From Calothrix sp. PCC 7716 (GTDB lineage: Bacteria; Cyanobacteriota; Cyanobacteriia; Cyanobacteriales; Nostocaceae), in NCBI RefSeq assembly GCF_019977735.1, contig NZ_AP025018.1, forward strand, positions 6,886,580 through 6,950,579: a DNA stretch of 64,000 nucleotides, written 5' to 3'. The first letter of the stretch is position 1. Each line of letters starts with the position of its first letter. The notes below the pieces were generated by a model. It did no database searches and was not told the origin of the DNA. It saw only the letters and a program-made list of their open reading frames with translations. Of this stretch, positions 8,747 to 17,283 are shown in pieces. The position numbers and the translations under genes are program-made.

Positions 8747-10033
8747 TTAATGAAACACCAAGGAAGTTTCTTCATAGTACGCTTGTTTTAAATCAGAAAT
8801 GAAATTGGTAATAGCATCGAGATTTCTGTATAACGTGCCATCAGCCGCGCGATACCCATAACGATTCCAACCATTCCAACCTATAGATTCCCCTAAAGTT
8901 CCAAATTCTTTGACGATTGCTTCTATGTTGGTACTTTGTTCTGATGACAGGCGCCATTCTGTAATTTCTTCCTGCTGTTTGAGATTCATCCCGTGCAGTT
9001 GAGCTAATTCCTTTTTCTGTGCTGATACAACCTCCCTAAGTTCGTGAGCTTCAGACATTAACCGAGGTAGCAATAAAATCAAATCTGCTTTTGGCTGTTC
9101 AGTTGCTTGACGATTAGCATTACTCAAATTTTTATTGGAGTTCTCGCATATCTTCTCCAAATCTGTTACACGTTGCTCTAGTTGCTCATTTCTAGCTTGA
9201 AGCGAAGGTAATTCTCTTAACTCTTGTTCTTTTGCATCCAGAAGATGAAGCAAATCTGTTACACGTTGCTCCAAAGCCGCAGTGCGTTTTTTGTATGAGT
9301 CCAGTTCGGCGCCTGCTGATTTTTTTGCTGCCTCTTCAACTTCCACAAAGCGACCAATTTTTTTCTCTTCTAGCTCTCTTTCCTTCTGGGCAAGGGTTTC
9401 TGCTAGTTTTGCTTCAAACTCTTCTTGAGAATAGATTTTCTTCGATTTGGATACTCGAAAGTCTGGCGCCAGTTCTACATCACATTCGATTACCTCTACC
9501 ACTGGTTGCTCTTCGATTGCTTCAAAACTATCCAAGTCGTTGTTTTGGTACTCCAGGCGGGCGCCGTTGGTATTTTTAACCGCCTTCTTAGTAGAGCGCG
9601 CGTGTAGCTGTTTGATTTGCTTCGCAGTCCTTTTGCCGCTTGTGATAAATTCTTTTAGTTGCTCTGGGGTCAAATATCTAAGTTCGCGTAGTGCTGATAT
9701 TTTCAAACTCTGAACATTCTCGCGGAGTTCCTGCTGTAACTCTGGGTCTAAAGCCTTGAACCAGTTGTAAATATCTATCGCGTTCCTAGCAAGATACTCT
9801 AAGGCGCCGAAGCTACCCAACCACTTCGAGAACACCTTCTTCCCGTTTTTGTCTGATTTCAATATTTCTTCTAAAACATTGCAAAGCTTACTTCCTATCT
9901 CAATCAACCCATCAAAATAATTACGTGCAAAGGCAACTAGAAAAACGAACGTATCTTTAGCTAATGCTTCTGAATCTTGATTTGGGAATTCAGAATAACT
10001 AAATACTTGAAAAATTGGGGCAGATGCAGTCAT
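8747..10033 (-). CDS. Coiled-coil hypothetical protein
   Basis: About 428 residues from the preferred start (MTASAPIFQV). A longer frame opens to 10189, but its extra residues are basic and do not look like a natural N-terminus. Residues 1-130 are mixed helical (FGALEYLARNAIDIYNWF). The middle contains a Lys/Arg-rich linker, then a long heptad-rich coiled coil (about 210-385), and the last 50 residues form a small aromatic domain (WNGWNRYGYRAADGTLYRNL). I do not recognise the family. It lies between an SF2 helicase and two ribbon-helix-helix genes on the same strand, which suggests a plasmid- or phage-derived replication or partition module, but this is inference. Confidence 0.65.
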   Translation of the reverse strand: MTASAPIFQVFSYSEFPNQDSEALAKDTFVFLVAFARNYFDGLIEIGSKLCNVLEEILKSDKNGKKVFSKWLGSFGALEYLARNAIDIYNWFKALDPELQQELRENVQSLKISALRELRYLTPEQLKEFITSGKRTAKQIKQLHARSTKKAVKNTNGARLEYQNNDLDSFEAIEEQPVVEVIECDVELAPDFRVSKSKKIYSQEEFEAKLAETLAQKERELEEKKIGRFVEVEEAAKKSAGAELDSYKKRTAALEQRVTDLLHLLDAKEQELRELPSLQARNEQLEQRVTDLEKICENSNKNLSNANRQATEQPKADLILLLPRLMSEAHELREVVSAQKKELAQLHGMNLKQQEEITEWRLSSEQSTNIEAIVKEFGTLGESIGWNGWNRYGYRAADGTLYRNLDAITNFISDLKQAYYEETSLVFH

Positions 10034-10191
10034 AATGGGATTACCTACGTGTATAAATTTCCGTGTACTAGGTTTTAAAGCCCTCCGTTTGATTGCAAGT
10101 CGTTGCGGGGGGTTTTTGATTTTTACCGATTTGTAGAAGTTTTTGAATACCGCGCTTACACCTCTACACAAACGCTTGTGCGGACACACTG

Positions 10192-10320
10192 TTATTCTGA
10201 TAATGTTTCGCTAGCCCAGCTAACCAATAAAGTGCGAGCTAAGTGTGTCATCGTAACGCCTTTTTTTTGACATGCTTGTTTAATCAGTTCTCTATCCTCC
10301 GGTAGTAGAAAAATTTTCAT
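10192..10320 (-). CDS. Ribbon-helix-helix-like small protein
   Basis: A 42-residue protein: a beta strand (MKIFLLPEDR) followed by two predicted helices (ELIKQACQKK, THLARTLLVSWASE), the layout of a minimal MetJ/Arc/CopG DNA-binding fold. The ATG at 10320 is preceded by AGGAGG with an 11-base spacer. A frame stays open upstream to about 10510 but has no ATG, and the Shine-Dalgarno sequence argues for the short form. It follows another ribbon-helix-helix gene (10452-10646) on the same strand and precedes the coiled-coil gene, so the three may form an operon. Confidence 0.55.
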   Translation of the reverse strand: MKIFLLPEDRELIKQACQKKGVTMTHLARTLLVSWASETLSE

Positions 10321-10451
10321 TTGAGTAGCATCCTCCTGTAATCGGGTTACAGGCGCCAGAGTAAGTAGTTCCTTTGGGGGTAACAACTCTATATGTTCTA
10401 CATTATCACTTTCTGGTTCATTGAGGGTAACATCGTCATCAATATTTTCTG

Positions 10452-10646
10452 TTAAGTTTTGTGTACTGTTTTCTTCATCGGCGCCGACTTTTTTTCGTCT
10501 AAATATCCTTTAGATGCCAAATACTCGCTCATCACGCTTACTATAAGGCTGCTAATTGACCTGTCTTCATCGCCAGCACAGGCTTTCAAAGCTTCATCTA
10601 ACTTGTCCGAAGCTTGAAACATAATTCTTTTCTTTGTTGTTGGCAT
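10452..10646 (-). CDS. CopG/Arc-type ribbon-helix-helix regulator
   Basis: A 64-residue protein with a short strand (KRIMFQASDK), helix 1 (KLDEALKACAGD), a turn, and helix 2 (SISSLIVSVMSEYLASKG), the fold of dimeric ribbon-helix-helix repressors. Its first gene position on the minus strand and three palindromes 84-176 bases upstream suggest self-regulation of this cluster. The C-terminal 15 residues are basic and overlap, in another frame, the open region that precedes the next small gene. Antitoxins and plasmid copy-control proteins share this fold; no toxin gene is apparent next to it. Confidence 0.7.
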   Translation of the reverse strand: MPTTKKRIMFQASDKLDEALKACAGDEDRSISSLIVSVMSEYLASKGYLDEKKSAPMKKTVHKT

Positions 10647-10729
10647 AAGTTAAGTAGGAGCGCTTTGTAGACTACGGTTCTAACAAAACATATATAGGGC
10701 AAGCAATTGAGCGCAACCAAGCCAACAAC

Positions 10730-10822
10730 AAAGTGCTAGCACTTTCTCCAGTATACAAAATATACGTGCGCGAATCATTAAAAAGGTGCTAACACCTTTT
10801 AATCTTAAAGTGCTAGCATTTT
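10730..10822. promoter_or_regulatory. Array of three palindromic operator-like sites
   Basis: Three related dyads lie in the divergent intergenic region: AAAGTGCTAGCACTTT (10730-10745, perfect), AAAAGGTGCTAACACCTTTT (10781-10800, two central mismatches) and AAAGTGCTAGCATTTT (10807-10822). They share the core GTGCTAGCAC or a near variant. They sit upstream of the ribbon-helix-helix gene (minus) and of the gene at 10911 (plus), so they are the natural operators for that regulator. Iterons of a replication origin would be an alternative reading. Confidence 0.6.
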
Positions 10823-10910
10823 GCTACACTAGTGCAGGCGCCTTGATGTAGGTGCAATCAAGTTGGTGTTATAGACCGGGTTAAGCACACACGACACATA
10901 GGAGACTTTT

Positions 10911-11459
10911 ATGGCTAGAGGATTTGGTAGACTAAAAAAGAATAAAAAAGTTAAACCATACGCACCTTTTAATACAGAAGAGAAACGCATTATTACTGCG
11001 ATTGAAGAACTAGGTTATAAACATGGCAAGGATTTTTTATTCGAGAAACGAACACATGCTATATATAAAACTTCAAAATTTACACCCGATTTTGAACAAC
11101 TAGTATCAACTATTAAAAGTTTGGGTAGTGAAGAATCTCAAAAAATAATAGATAAAATTGAGGACAGTGCGGAAGTAGAAGATATATCTAGTACAGAATT
11201 TAACATTTTAGCAAGAGAAGCAATCATATGGAAAATTCATAAAGAAATATATAGTGTTCAACCACAGCTAATCAATGGTTTTTTCGACTATTCCGAGAAT
11301 TTACAAACTGTATTGAATAAATATGATGAACTAATAAGCCAGAATGAAGACGAAAATGCAATAGACGGTATTACTTTAATAACTGAATATATAATGCCTT
11401 TTTGGCAAGCGTTAGAGAAAAAGGGTTACATTTACGATTTTGTGTCCGCATCTGAATAA
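10911..11459 (+). CDS. Hypothetical protein
   Basis: A 182-residue soluble protein with a basic N-terminus (ARGFGRLKKNKKVKPYAPF) and a largely helical acidic remainder. An AGGAGA Shine-Dalgarno sequence lies 5 bases before the ATG. No domain is recognised. It is transcribed away from the ribbon-helix-helix cluster across the shared palindromic operators, which implies common regulation. The basic, Pro-containing start resembles small DNA- or RNA-binding proteins, but this is weak. Confidence 0.6.
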   Translation: MARGFGRLKKNKKVKPYAPFNTEEKRIITAIEELGYKHGKDFLFEKRTHAIYKTSKFTPDFEQLVSTIKSLGSEESQKIIDKIEDSAEVEDISSTEFNILAREAIIWKIHKEIYSVQPQLINGFFDYSENLQTVLNKYDELISQNEDENAIDGITLITEYIMPFWQALEKKGYIYDFVSASE

Positions 11460-11576
11460 TGTAGCAAGTAATTATTTTTTACTTGAATTACTATAATGTT
11501 GGCGCTTTATTAAGTTTACATACATTCATTTGAAACTTAGAAATAAGAAAGGCGCCTTATCTTATAAACTATCAAG

Positions 11577-11747
11577 ATGGAGCTTTATTATATGGACAAC
11601 AGCGAAGTGACTGATTCAAATATTGTTCACCCCGACTACATTCGGATTATTGAGAACAAGACTAATGGGTGGCTGTTTAAAGCTTTAATACCATTTGTTA
11701 CTCGCAATACATCTAAAATTATTTTCATTAATGGCGCCGTGATATGA
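11577..11747 (+). CDS. Possible small protein (56 aa)
   Basis: A short open frame beginning MELYYMDNSEVTD and ending with INGAVI. An internal Met at 11592 would give 51 residues. Composition is protein-like, and a GGCGCC site sits in its last codons. No Shine-Dalgarno sequence or family is apparent. It is the only coding candidate in the 590-base gap between 11460 and 12046. Confidence 0.25.
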   Translation: MELYYMDNSEVTDSNIVHPDYIRIIENKTNGWLFKALIPFVTRNTSKIIFINGAVI

Positions 11748-11943
11748 CTGTACTTTCGTTTACATATATAAAAAACGCACGTGTACAAAATAATTATGAA
11801 AACAGGTGCCTGACCACTACTTTACTTCAGCAAAACATATATACTATTTTGACAATTCCCCGCAGTTTTTAGCAGGCGCCGTTTCAGTGTAACGCCAACA
11901 GGTTAAAAAGTTATATTTAATACATATATTCGCTTAATCCCCC

Positions 11944-11991
11944 AAATCATCGGTGGATTAGGGGGAAAAGAGGCATTTAAGCCTCCTTATT
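11944..11991 (-). terminator. Two adjacent hairpins 3' of the ScyD/ScyE-like gene
   Basis: CCCCC and GGGGG arms enclose a 17-base loop, followed directly by a GAGGC-ATTTAA-GCCTC hairpin. They lie about 60-100 bases past the stop of the gene at 12047-14086 on its strand. No long U run follows, so intrinsic termination is only possible, not certain. Confidence 0.3.
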
Positions 11992-12046
11992 AAGTTATTG
12001 TGTACACAAAGTCTCTCTTTTTTCTCTTGGTTGGTGTCACTAAAAA

Positions 12047-14086
12047 CTAAATCGCTGTTTTTTGTGGTTTACCCGTAACAGTACTAGAACGAGGAGTACT
12101 AATATTTGATGAACCAGATTCCACGTCTATTTTTACAGTTAAAGAATCTACAACATCAGCTAATTTATAGTCAATTCCATATGGTGTAGGAATTGGTTCT
12201 GTAAGTAAAGACTTAACCAAATTTTTGTTTAGAATCTCCCAAAAATCAGCCTCGTTAGGATAATTTACCAAGAAATTATCAATATATTTCTCAATAGGCA
12301 AAAAATCTGGATACTGAAAAGGGTCTGGAACTCCAATCCCATCAATATAGTCATAGCTGACATCAATATCAATAACCGCTTTTCCTTGATGCTCAATTGC
12401 ATAGTCATCGATTTTGAAAGACCAACTTTCATCCAAATCAATAGTTATAGGCGCCGGTGATGTTACAATCTCTGCATCTTTAATTGTAGCGATAACAAAG
12501 CTATTCTTCCGATCAATAGTATAACTGTTTTTATTATCAACAAGGTTAAATACAACAGTTTCGTCCCCTTCCACAACATTATCTTCATATGCTCCGACTG
12601 CAAAAGAAGCAGTTTTAGCACCTGGGGCAATATCAACTAAGAAAAAAGCGCTACCGTTTTCTATAACAAATGATGTATCTGTAATGTTGCTGCTTTGTGA
12701 CTCAAAACCTACAACAGATGCATCATCAGAACCACCATCAGAGTCACTCACTAAAAATTTCAGTTGCAAACCTCCTTTTGGTGCAGGTGTACTGAGGTTA
12801 AATGAATATACCAACGGTATCCCACTTCCTTCAACAACTGTTGTTGGTGAGAGTGTCACACCAACCTGCGGTTTTTCACCGTGTTTTACGTGGTTATCTA
12901 TCTTTAAACGTAGCACTTCGCCTTGTCCAGCGGTAAAGCCTTTGTTAGAAATATAAATATCACCATCAGTACCAATTTCTATACCTGTGGGATTAATTAG
13001 CTCATCATCCACAAGCGTCGTGCGAGTTTTACCATCTGGAGACACATAAATCAAGGCGCCTGCGTTACTGCCATTCAAAACACCATCCGCGTCGTATTCT
13101 AAAACATATAAACCGCCAGACTTGTCAAAGGCGATATCAGAAATATTCGTAAAACCACCTGCATAAACTTCGGGTTGACCTTCTGCATTTATGCGATAAA
13201 CTTGCGCTGTCCCTATTTGAAAAGGAAAACCAGTAAATTCGCCAACATAAAGGGCGCCCGAAGGACCAACGGTGACTGAGGTGGGAACAGACTGCCGCAC
13301 CAATGAAGTACCTGTGAGGGGATTAGTTGTGGTGCGAGCCGGAAAAACTGTTTCTAAGTTCACTTCACTACCAAATGCGCGAACGGATAACAAATCATTG
13401 GCGCCTGCATCTAGAACATAGGCAGTATTATCCTTGATAAGCAAATCGTAGAGGTTAGTATTTACATCTTGTCCATCGGGGTTATTGTTTTGTTCATAGG
13501 CGCCAAAATCTTTTAAGAGAGTCCAGTCAGCACCAGCATCAAGACTATTAAGCTCGATTAAATGACTAAAATCAGGAATTTTCAACAAAGCATCTCTATT
13601 AGCAGGATTGCTGGCAAAACCAATAATTGCATAGGCGTTTCCATAAGCATCAAACTCAATGTCATTAACACCTGCTGCATCCGAGCCATTGGGTAATGCC
13701 AACGATGGTAGTCCGGTAACAACTCGTTCTACAACCCCGTCTTTTATTTGGGTAATTGCACCCGTTGCGCCATAAGACAAAAATGCCCCTGGTAGACTTG
13801 GAGATGGAATGCTGACACCTGTTCCCCCTCGTCCTGCTTCCGCAACATAAAGTGCCCCCGATGGACCAAAGTTCAGCTTACGTGGACTGTCCAAACCTGA
13901 TGCCAATACTTCAATTCCTGATATCTGTGGCGTTCCTACATACGGTTTTTTACCAATTATGTCACTGCTGTGGCGCAAATTATAATTTAACTCTTCAAAT
14001 GGCGCCGTTTGAGCCGAGCGAAGGTTAGAACTGCTGTTATCCAAAGAATTGCCTGTGATAACACCTGCGTCCTGTTGATGATACAT
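12047..14086 (-). CDS. ScyD/ScyE-family beta-propeller protein with Calx-beta-like domain
   Basis: A 679-residue protein. Residues about 60-400 read as an NHL/SMP-30-like propeller with repeated blades: LDSPRKLNFGPSGALYVAEAG, VGPSGALYVGEF, DKSGGLYVLEYDADG, IGTDGDIYISNKG. This is the pattern of the ScyD/ScyE family, named for the scytonemin gene cluster. Residues about 410-540 look like a Calx-beta domain (VTLSPTTVVEGSG, VVEGDETVVFNLVDN). The last 130 residues are unassigned. No signal peptide is obvious, although the family is thought to be exported. No other scytonemin genes are nearby, so a role in pigment synthesis is not implied. Confidence 0.8.
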   Translation of the reverse strand: MYHQQDAGVITGNSLDNSSSNLRSAQTAPFEELNYNLRHSSDIIGKKPYVGTPQISGIEVLASGLDSPRKLNFGPSGALYVAEAGRGGTGVSIPSPSLPGAFLSYGATGAITQIKDGVVERVVTGLPSLALPNGSDAAGVNDIEFDAYGNAYAIIGFASNPANRDALLKIPDFSHLIELNSLDAGADWTLLKDFGAYEQNNNPDGQDVNTNLYDLLIKDNTAYVLDAGANDLLSVRAFGSEVNLETVFPARTTTNPLTGTSLVRQSVPTSVTVGPSGALYVGEFTGFPFQIGTAQVYRINAEGQPEVYAGGFTNISDIAFDKSGGLYVLEYDADGVLNGSNAGALIYVSPDGKTRTTLVDDELINPTGIEIGTDGDIYISNKGFTAGQGEVLRLKIDNHVKHGEKPQVGVTLSPTTVVEGSGIPLVYSFNLSTPAPKGGLQLKFLVSDSDGGSDDASVVGFESQSSNITDTSFVIENGSAFFLVDIAPGAKTASFAVGAYEDNVVEGDETVVFNLVDNKNSYTIDRKNSFVIATIKDAEIVTSPAPITIDLDESWSFKIDDYAIEHQGKAVIDIDVSYDYIDGIGVPDPFQYPDFLPIEKYIDNFLVNYPNEADFWEILNKNLVKSLLTEPIPTPYGIDYKLADVVDSLTVKIDVESGSSNISTPRSSTVTGKPQKTAI

Positions 14087-14480
14087 AGGGTTTCCTGTCC
14101 TTGAAGTTACATAACTGTGTTTCCAAAGTACTTATGGGTAGCAATAGAGTTTGTTTATGCAAAGAGAAACTCTCAACACACAAGTATATTTTTTTACCAT
14201 TAATACCTCTCTTCTAAAAAAGCTATAACAGAATGCTTTTAGAGTCAATATATTTAGGCGCCGTTTATTCTCACAGAACCCAGACAGTAAACTAGAAACC
14301 TCATCCGCCGTGGCTTAGGGGTGGTTCATCTTTTCACCTGTCTTTTGATGTTTTTAGTTATTTTAAAGTATTATTTTATTCTTTAATCGTAGATTTATTT
14401 TAAGTAATTACCGAATTGTGAAAGCATCGAAGTGTCATCTCCAATTCGCAATTTGGTAAGGAAAATAAAAAGTTTCGGTA

Positions 14481-14709
14481 CAAGGTAGGGCAAGCAATTA
14501 AACGGGTAAGGATCAGGATTAAAAACTTGATAAATGACATGCATTATAAAGTATCAAGTTTATTAATTCAGAATTATAAAGTGATTTTTCTCCCAACTTA
14601 TGAAACTTCACAGATGGTTCTAAAAGCAAAGAGAAAAATTAACCGTAAGTCTGTACGTTCTATGCTTACTTGGTCGTTTGGTCGGTTTGCTGAACATTTA
14701 GAACTCTAA
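14481..14709 (+). pseudogene. TnpB (IS200/IS605) internal fragment
   Basis: The frame from 14481 reads FRYKVGQAIKRVRIRIKNL, then IQNYKVIFLPTYETSQM, then SVRSMLTWSFGRFAEHLEL and a stop. This matches the TnpB segment around the RuvC Glu region (the 'ILLPTFET' and 'MLTWAHYRF' motifs of the family). Both ends of the gene are absent: no N-terminal domain upstream and no zinc ribbon or last Asp downstream. It is a relic of an otherwise lost element within the 855-base gap between 14087 and 14942. Confidence 0.7.
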
Positions 14710-14810
14710 TAAGACGGCGCCACATAGACGACTCACATTATATGCGGCGCTTTCATAATCTATCCTTTCATTAAAGTTGTGCTATTTTATACTAAAATTT
14801 GACGAGAATT

Positions 14811-14921
14811 ATGTATCAAAAGCTTAGTAATGATTATTGTTCTATGAAACCTGGTGATTTAATCGCTTTTATGTTAATTGAAGAAATTTCTAGCAGCATG
14901 GTAATATTTAGAACTGTGTAA
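14811..14921 (+). CDS. Possible small protein (36 aa)
   Basis: A short open frame (MYQKLSNDYCSMKPGDLIAF and on) ending 21 bases before the PEP-CTERM gene. GACGAGAA precedes its ATG closely. Nothing further supports it; it could be a leader peptide or noise. Confidence 0.2.
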   Translation: MYQKLSNDYCSMKPGDLIAFMLIEEISSSMVIFRTV

Positions 14922-14942
14922 CTTGTGTAAATAATAAAAACA

Positions 14943-15632
14943 ATGGTAAATATTGCTGTTTTAAACCGTGCTTTATGTACTTTTGTGACTAGTACTCCAA
15001 TATTGATAGCATTGGCTACAACTCATGCAGAAAGAGCAACTGCAGTTCTGTTTAACTTTAAATTCGATGGTACACTAACTGGAATTGACCCACTAGGTGC
15101 AGAAGCAATATCTCAGCCATTAAATGGTAATTTAGTATTGGATGCTTCAGTTCCCAATAATTCAACCACTCCAATCGCGGGAAGGTTTAACGGAGCTATT
15201 AAAGACTTGAACCTGACGTTTCCTAGTACAGTAAATCGAAATACTGTAGTTTTTAATACATCAGATTTTTTAGGTACACGTAATCAAATATTTGTCGGAG
15301 CAAGAGGAACAACAGAAGAGTTACAAGTTTTATTTGGTAACGTCGCTCCCAGACCTCCTTTTTTTCAACCAAGTTCAGTAGGAATCATATTTACTACTAA
15401 TGATATTCCCCCAACCACTCAATTAGACCAATTTTTAACTCCTACAAGCGGAACATTTAATGGTGAATTTAAATTAACTTTAACTTCAGACCAGGTTTCT
15501 ATTCCCAATAATAAATATTCTGGGTCATTTACTATTAGTCGTGTTCCGGAACCAGGAAATATAGTAGCTTTCTTTGTACTCTTAAACGCATCAATATATC
15601 TACCAAATAAGGGCAGAAAACAGAAAGTATAA
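14943..15632 (+). CDS. PEP-CTERM sorting domain protein
   Basis: A 229-residue exported protein. The N-terminus has a hydrophobic signal region (FVTSTPILIALATTHA). The C-terminus carries the tripartite sorting signal: RVPEPGN, a hydrophobic helix (IVAFFVLLNASIYL) and a basic tail (NKGRKQKV). Such proteins are recognised and cleaved by exosortase and end up at the cell surface or in the extracellular matrix. The central domain has repeated Gly/Asn/Thr-rich strands (FDGTLTGIDP, GRFNGAIKDLNLTF) typical of this class. No exosortase gene is in the window. Confidence 0.75.
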   Translation: MVNIAVLNRALCTFVTSTPILIALATTHAERATAVLFNFKFDGTLTGIDPLGAEAISQPLNGNLVLDASVPNNSTTPIAGRFNGAIKDLNLTFPSTVNRNTVVFNTSDFLGTRNQIFVGARGTTEELQVLFGNVAPRPPFFQPSSVGIIFTTNDIPPTTQLDQFLTPTSGTFNGEFKLTLTSDQVSIPNNKYSGSFTISRVPEPGNIVAFFVLLNASIYLPNKGRKQKV

Positions 15633-15728
15633 GCTAGAAGATGCGGTGAGGCGCCGTAAAAACTACTAAGGCTGTGGCGCCTGTCCAAAATTATTAAAAT
15701 AATGCTTATTATAAACACAGGATTACAA

Positions 15729-16058
15729 ATGTATTATTTATCTCAGGTTAATGTCGGCGCCACTCCTGTAACCTTCATTGGTTTAGCTTATATCCTTCTA
15801 AGTATCGTTTACTTCTTTTTCATGATAGCTTGGCTAGTTCCACGTTTTAATAGACTTAACCCAAGTGCTATCACTATGTACATTCTACAAATTATATTTA
15901 TACCAATCCCAATACTTATAAGCGGCTCTATTTTAGTTTTTCAAGGTTGGCGCCTAGACCCTATTCTTCAATTCGCTAATTTCTTACTATTCTTAGTATT
16001 AATATATTTATTAATCAAAGATGTCACAATTAATGTTATCTCTAGAAATAGACCATAA
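15729..16058 (+). CDS. ycf66: Ycf66 family protein
   Basis: About 109 residues with a hydrophobic N-terminal helix (IGLAYILLSIVYFFFMIAWL) and further hydrophobic segments. The diagnostic motif LVFQGWRLDPILQFANFLL matches the conserved core of the cyanobacterial/plastid Ycf66 family, whose function is unknown. I prefer the ATG at 15729 (MYYLSQVNVGATP) because the family begins shortly before the first helix; the upstream ATG at 15702 adds nine residues. Confidence 0.75.
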   Translation: MYYLSQVNVGATPVTFIGLAYILLSIVYFFFMIAWLVPRFNRLNPSAITMYILQIIFIPIPILISGSILVFQGWRLDPILQFANFLLFLVLIYLLIKDVTINVISRNRP

Positions 16059-16096
16059 ATCGGCGCCACTCACATTTAAAACATCTATATATATAG

Positions 16097-16125
16097 CAAA
16101 AGACGCCCCCATTTCTAGGAGCGCT
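16097..16125. terminator. Possible terminator after ycf66
   Basis: AGACGCCCCC and a partly complementary GGAGCGCTTT flank ATTTCTA and are followed by TTTGCTTTG. The stem has mismatches, but the layout resembles cyanobacterial bidirectional terminators. It lies 40 bases past the ycf66 stop. Confidence 0.35.
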
Positions 16126-16208
16126 TTGCTTTGTTTATTCAGTTTTGTAAGTTATTAACCGTTAATGGCTCCTGTTGTATTTGTACACTGAGTGAAATTA
16201 TATTTAAA

Positions 16209-16283
16209 TCTATCGACAGAAGGAAACTGTTTATCATTTCTATCGCTAGAGATAAAACTTCTTTCTTGTATCTGTCGAGAGAG
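16209..16283. repeat. Three 12-bp imperfect dyads, TCTRTCGNNAGA
   Basis: TCTATCGACAGA (16209-16220), TCTATCGCTAGA (16239-16250) and TCTGTCGAGAGA (16272-16283) are spaced 30 and 33 bases apart. They lie between two convergent genes, so they do not belong to a promoter of either neighbour. They lie on the inner side of the solo Tn7-like end at 16344 and may be a remnant of the lost element. Confidence 0.4.
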
Positions 16284-16343
16284 ATAAATTGTTATTAATT
16301 ATTTAGTATACAAAAAAATATGCTTGAAAAATCTATAATTGAG

Positions 16344-16368
16344 TTTCCAACCTTATTATATTTCTACA
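16344..16368 (+). repeat. Solo right end of a Tn7-like element
   Basis: TTTCCAACCTTATTATATTT followed by CTACA is identical but for one base (C for T) to the terminal site at 38598-38622, including the terminal ACA. It lies 25 bases past the stop codon of the GIY-YIG gene at 16394, almost the same distance as the intact element's end from its own GIY-YIG gene. No second binding site and no transposition genes adjoin it, so it is a remnant or footprint. Confidence 0.7.
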
Positions 16369-16393
16369 AATATAGTCATTAGTATTAATAACT

Positions 16394-17032
16394 TTACTTC
16401 ACGAACGGTAGCCCCCACCATTGGAATGATTGCGTATTGAAGGGCGCCCGCCACTTTAAAATCAAATATTCCTCTAGTTCCTGGCGCCGCTCCTTGTCTT
16501 GCGGTACATCCTGCCAAGACACAAGACTTATAGATGTTTTTAATTTGTAATAATTATGTAATTCTTGGTAACTAGTGATATACTCGCTGAGTTCGTGTAC
16601 TTTTTTCAGTTTTTTATTTACCTTCTGTTGTCCTATATAGAGAATCAAACCAGGTATTTTGTCTACAACAAAGTATAGATAATCTGTACCTTTGAATTTA
16701 GACAACACCTGGTTATTTAACTTTAATGGGTCAATTTGTGTATAATCATTGTTAGATAAATCAGGAATATCAAATAATGCCTTCTGTTCAACAACATTTG
16801 CAGCGCGCGCTTGTTGTTGATACTCTACTATTTGGTTTTTCCAATGCTGCAAAGTACCAGCGTCTATAACTTCTTTTTGGATAGGCGCCTTAAATTTAGC
16901 TTGAGGAAATAAACTTAACTGGGCACCTGCTGGTATTGGTGGCGCCGTATCGAGAGGGAGTTCAAGCTGCTGAGGTTCCCCGTGTTCTATACCGTTGTCT
17001 GAGAATATGTCTAACTGCTGTGGTTCCTGCAC
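16394..17032 (-). CDS. GIY-YIG nuclease family protein (copy 1)
   Basis: A 212-residue protein with a C-terminal GIY-YIG-like domain: YLYFVVDKIPGLILYIGQQK (about residues 117-136), then a helix with RRQELEEYLILKWRAPFN carrying the metal-binding Glu. The N-terminal 45 residues are disordered and hold three short linear motifs: QLDIF (6-10), QLELPL (22-27) and QLSLF (38-42). The last matches the bacterial sliding-clamp-binding consensus QL[SD]LF. The protein is a close paralogue of the one at 21431-22066 and a distant one of 38645-39223. Its 3' end (WWGLPF) is followed at 25 bases by a solo Tn7-like end. Its biological role is unknown. Confidence 0.75.
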   Translation of the reverse strand: MQEPQQLDIFSDNGIEHGEPQQLELPLDTAPPIPAGAQLSLFPQAKFKAPIQKEVIDAGTLQHWKNQIVEYQQQARAANVVEQKALFDIPDLSNNDYTQIDPLKLNNQVLSKFKGTDYLYFVVDKIPGLILYIGQQKVNKKLKKVHELSEYITSYQELHNYYKLKTSISLVSWQDVPQDKERRQELEEYLILKWRAPFNTQSFQWWGLPFVK

Positions 17033-17283
17033 TTGGGGACTCTTAACTCCACTGCGGGTATTATATCCGAGTATGCCGTAAACGCAACCAGATGGTGCCG
17101 TGTAAAATTTTGTTTCAGTATTAATACTAACTAAACCACTTTTTTATCACAAATCTAGCATTTAATTGTAATTTCTTGTCTAAGAGAAGTATTTACACCG
17201 ATTTTTAGCGCTGAAAGATTTTTTAGATTATGCGATGGGAACCCTAAATTTAGAGCTTTATATAGCCACTCTAAAAACACCGC

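Noticed and set aside
10192..10646. Ribbon-helix-helix pair as a classical toxin-antitoxin system
   Set aside because: No toxin-like partner (RelE, PIN, CcdB and so on) is recognisable next to either gene.
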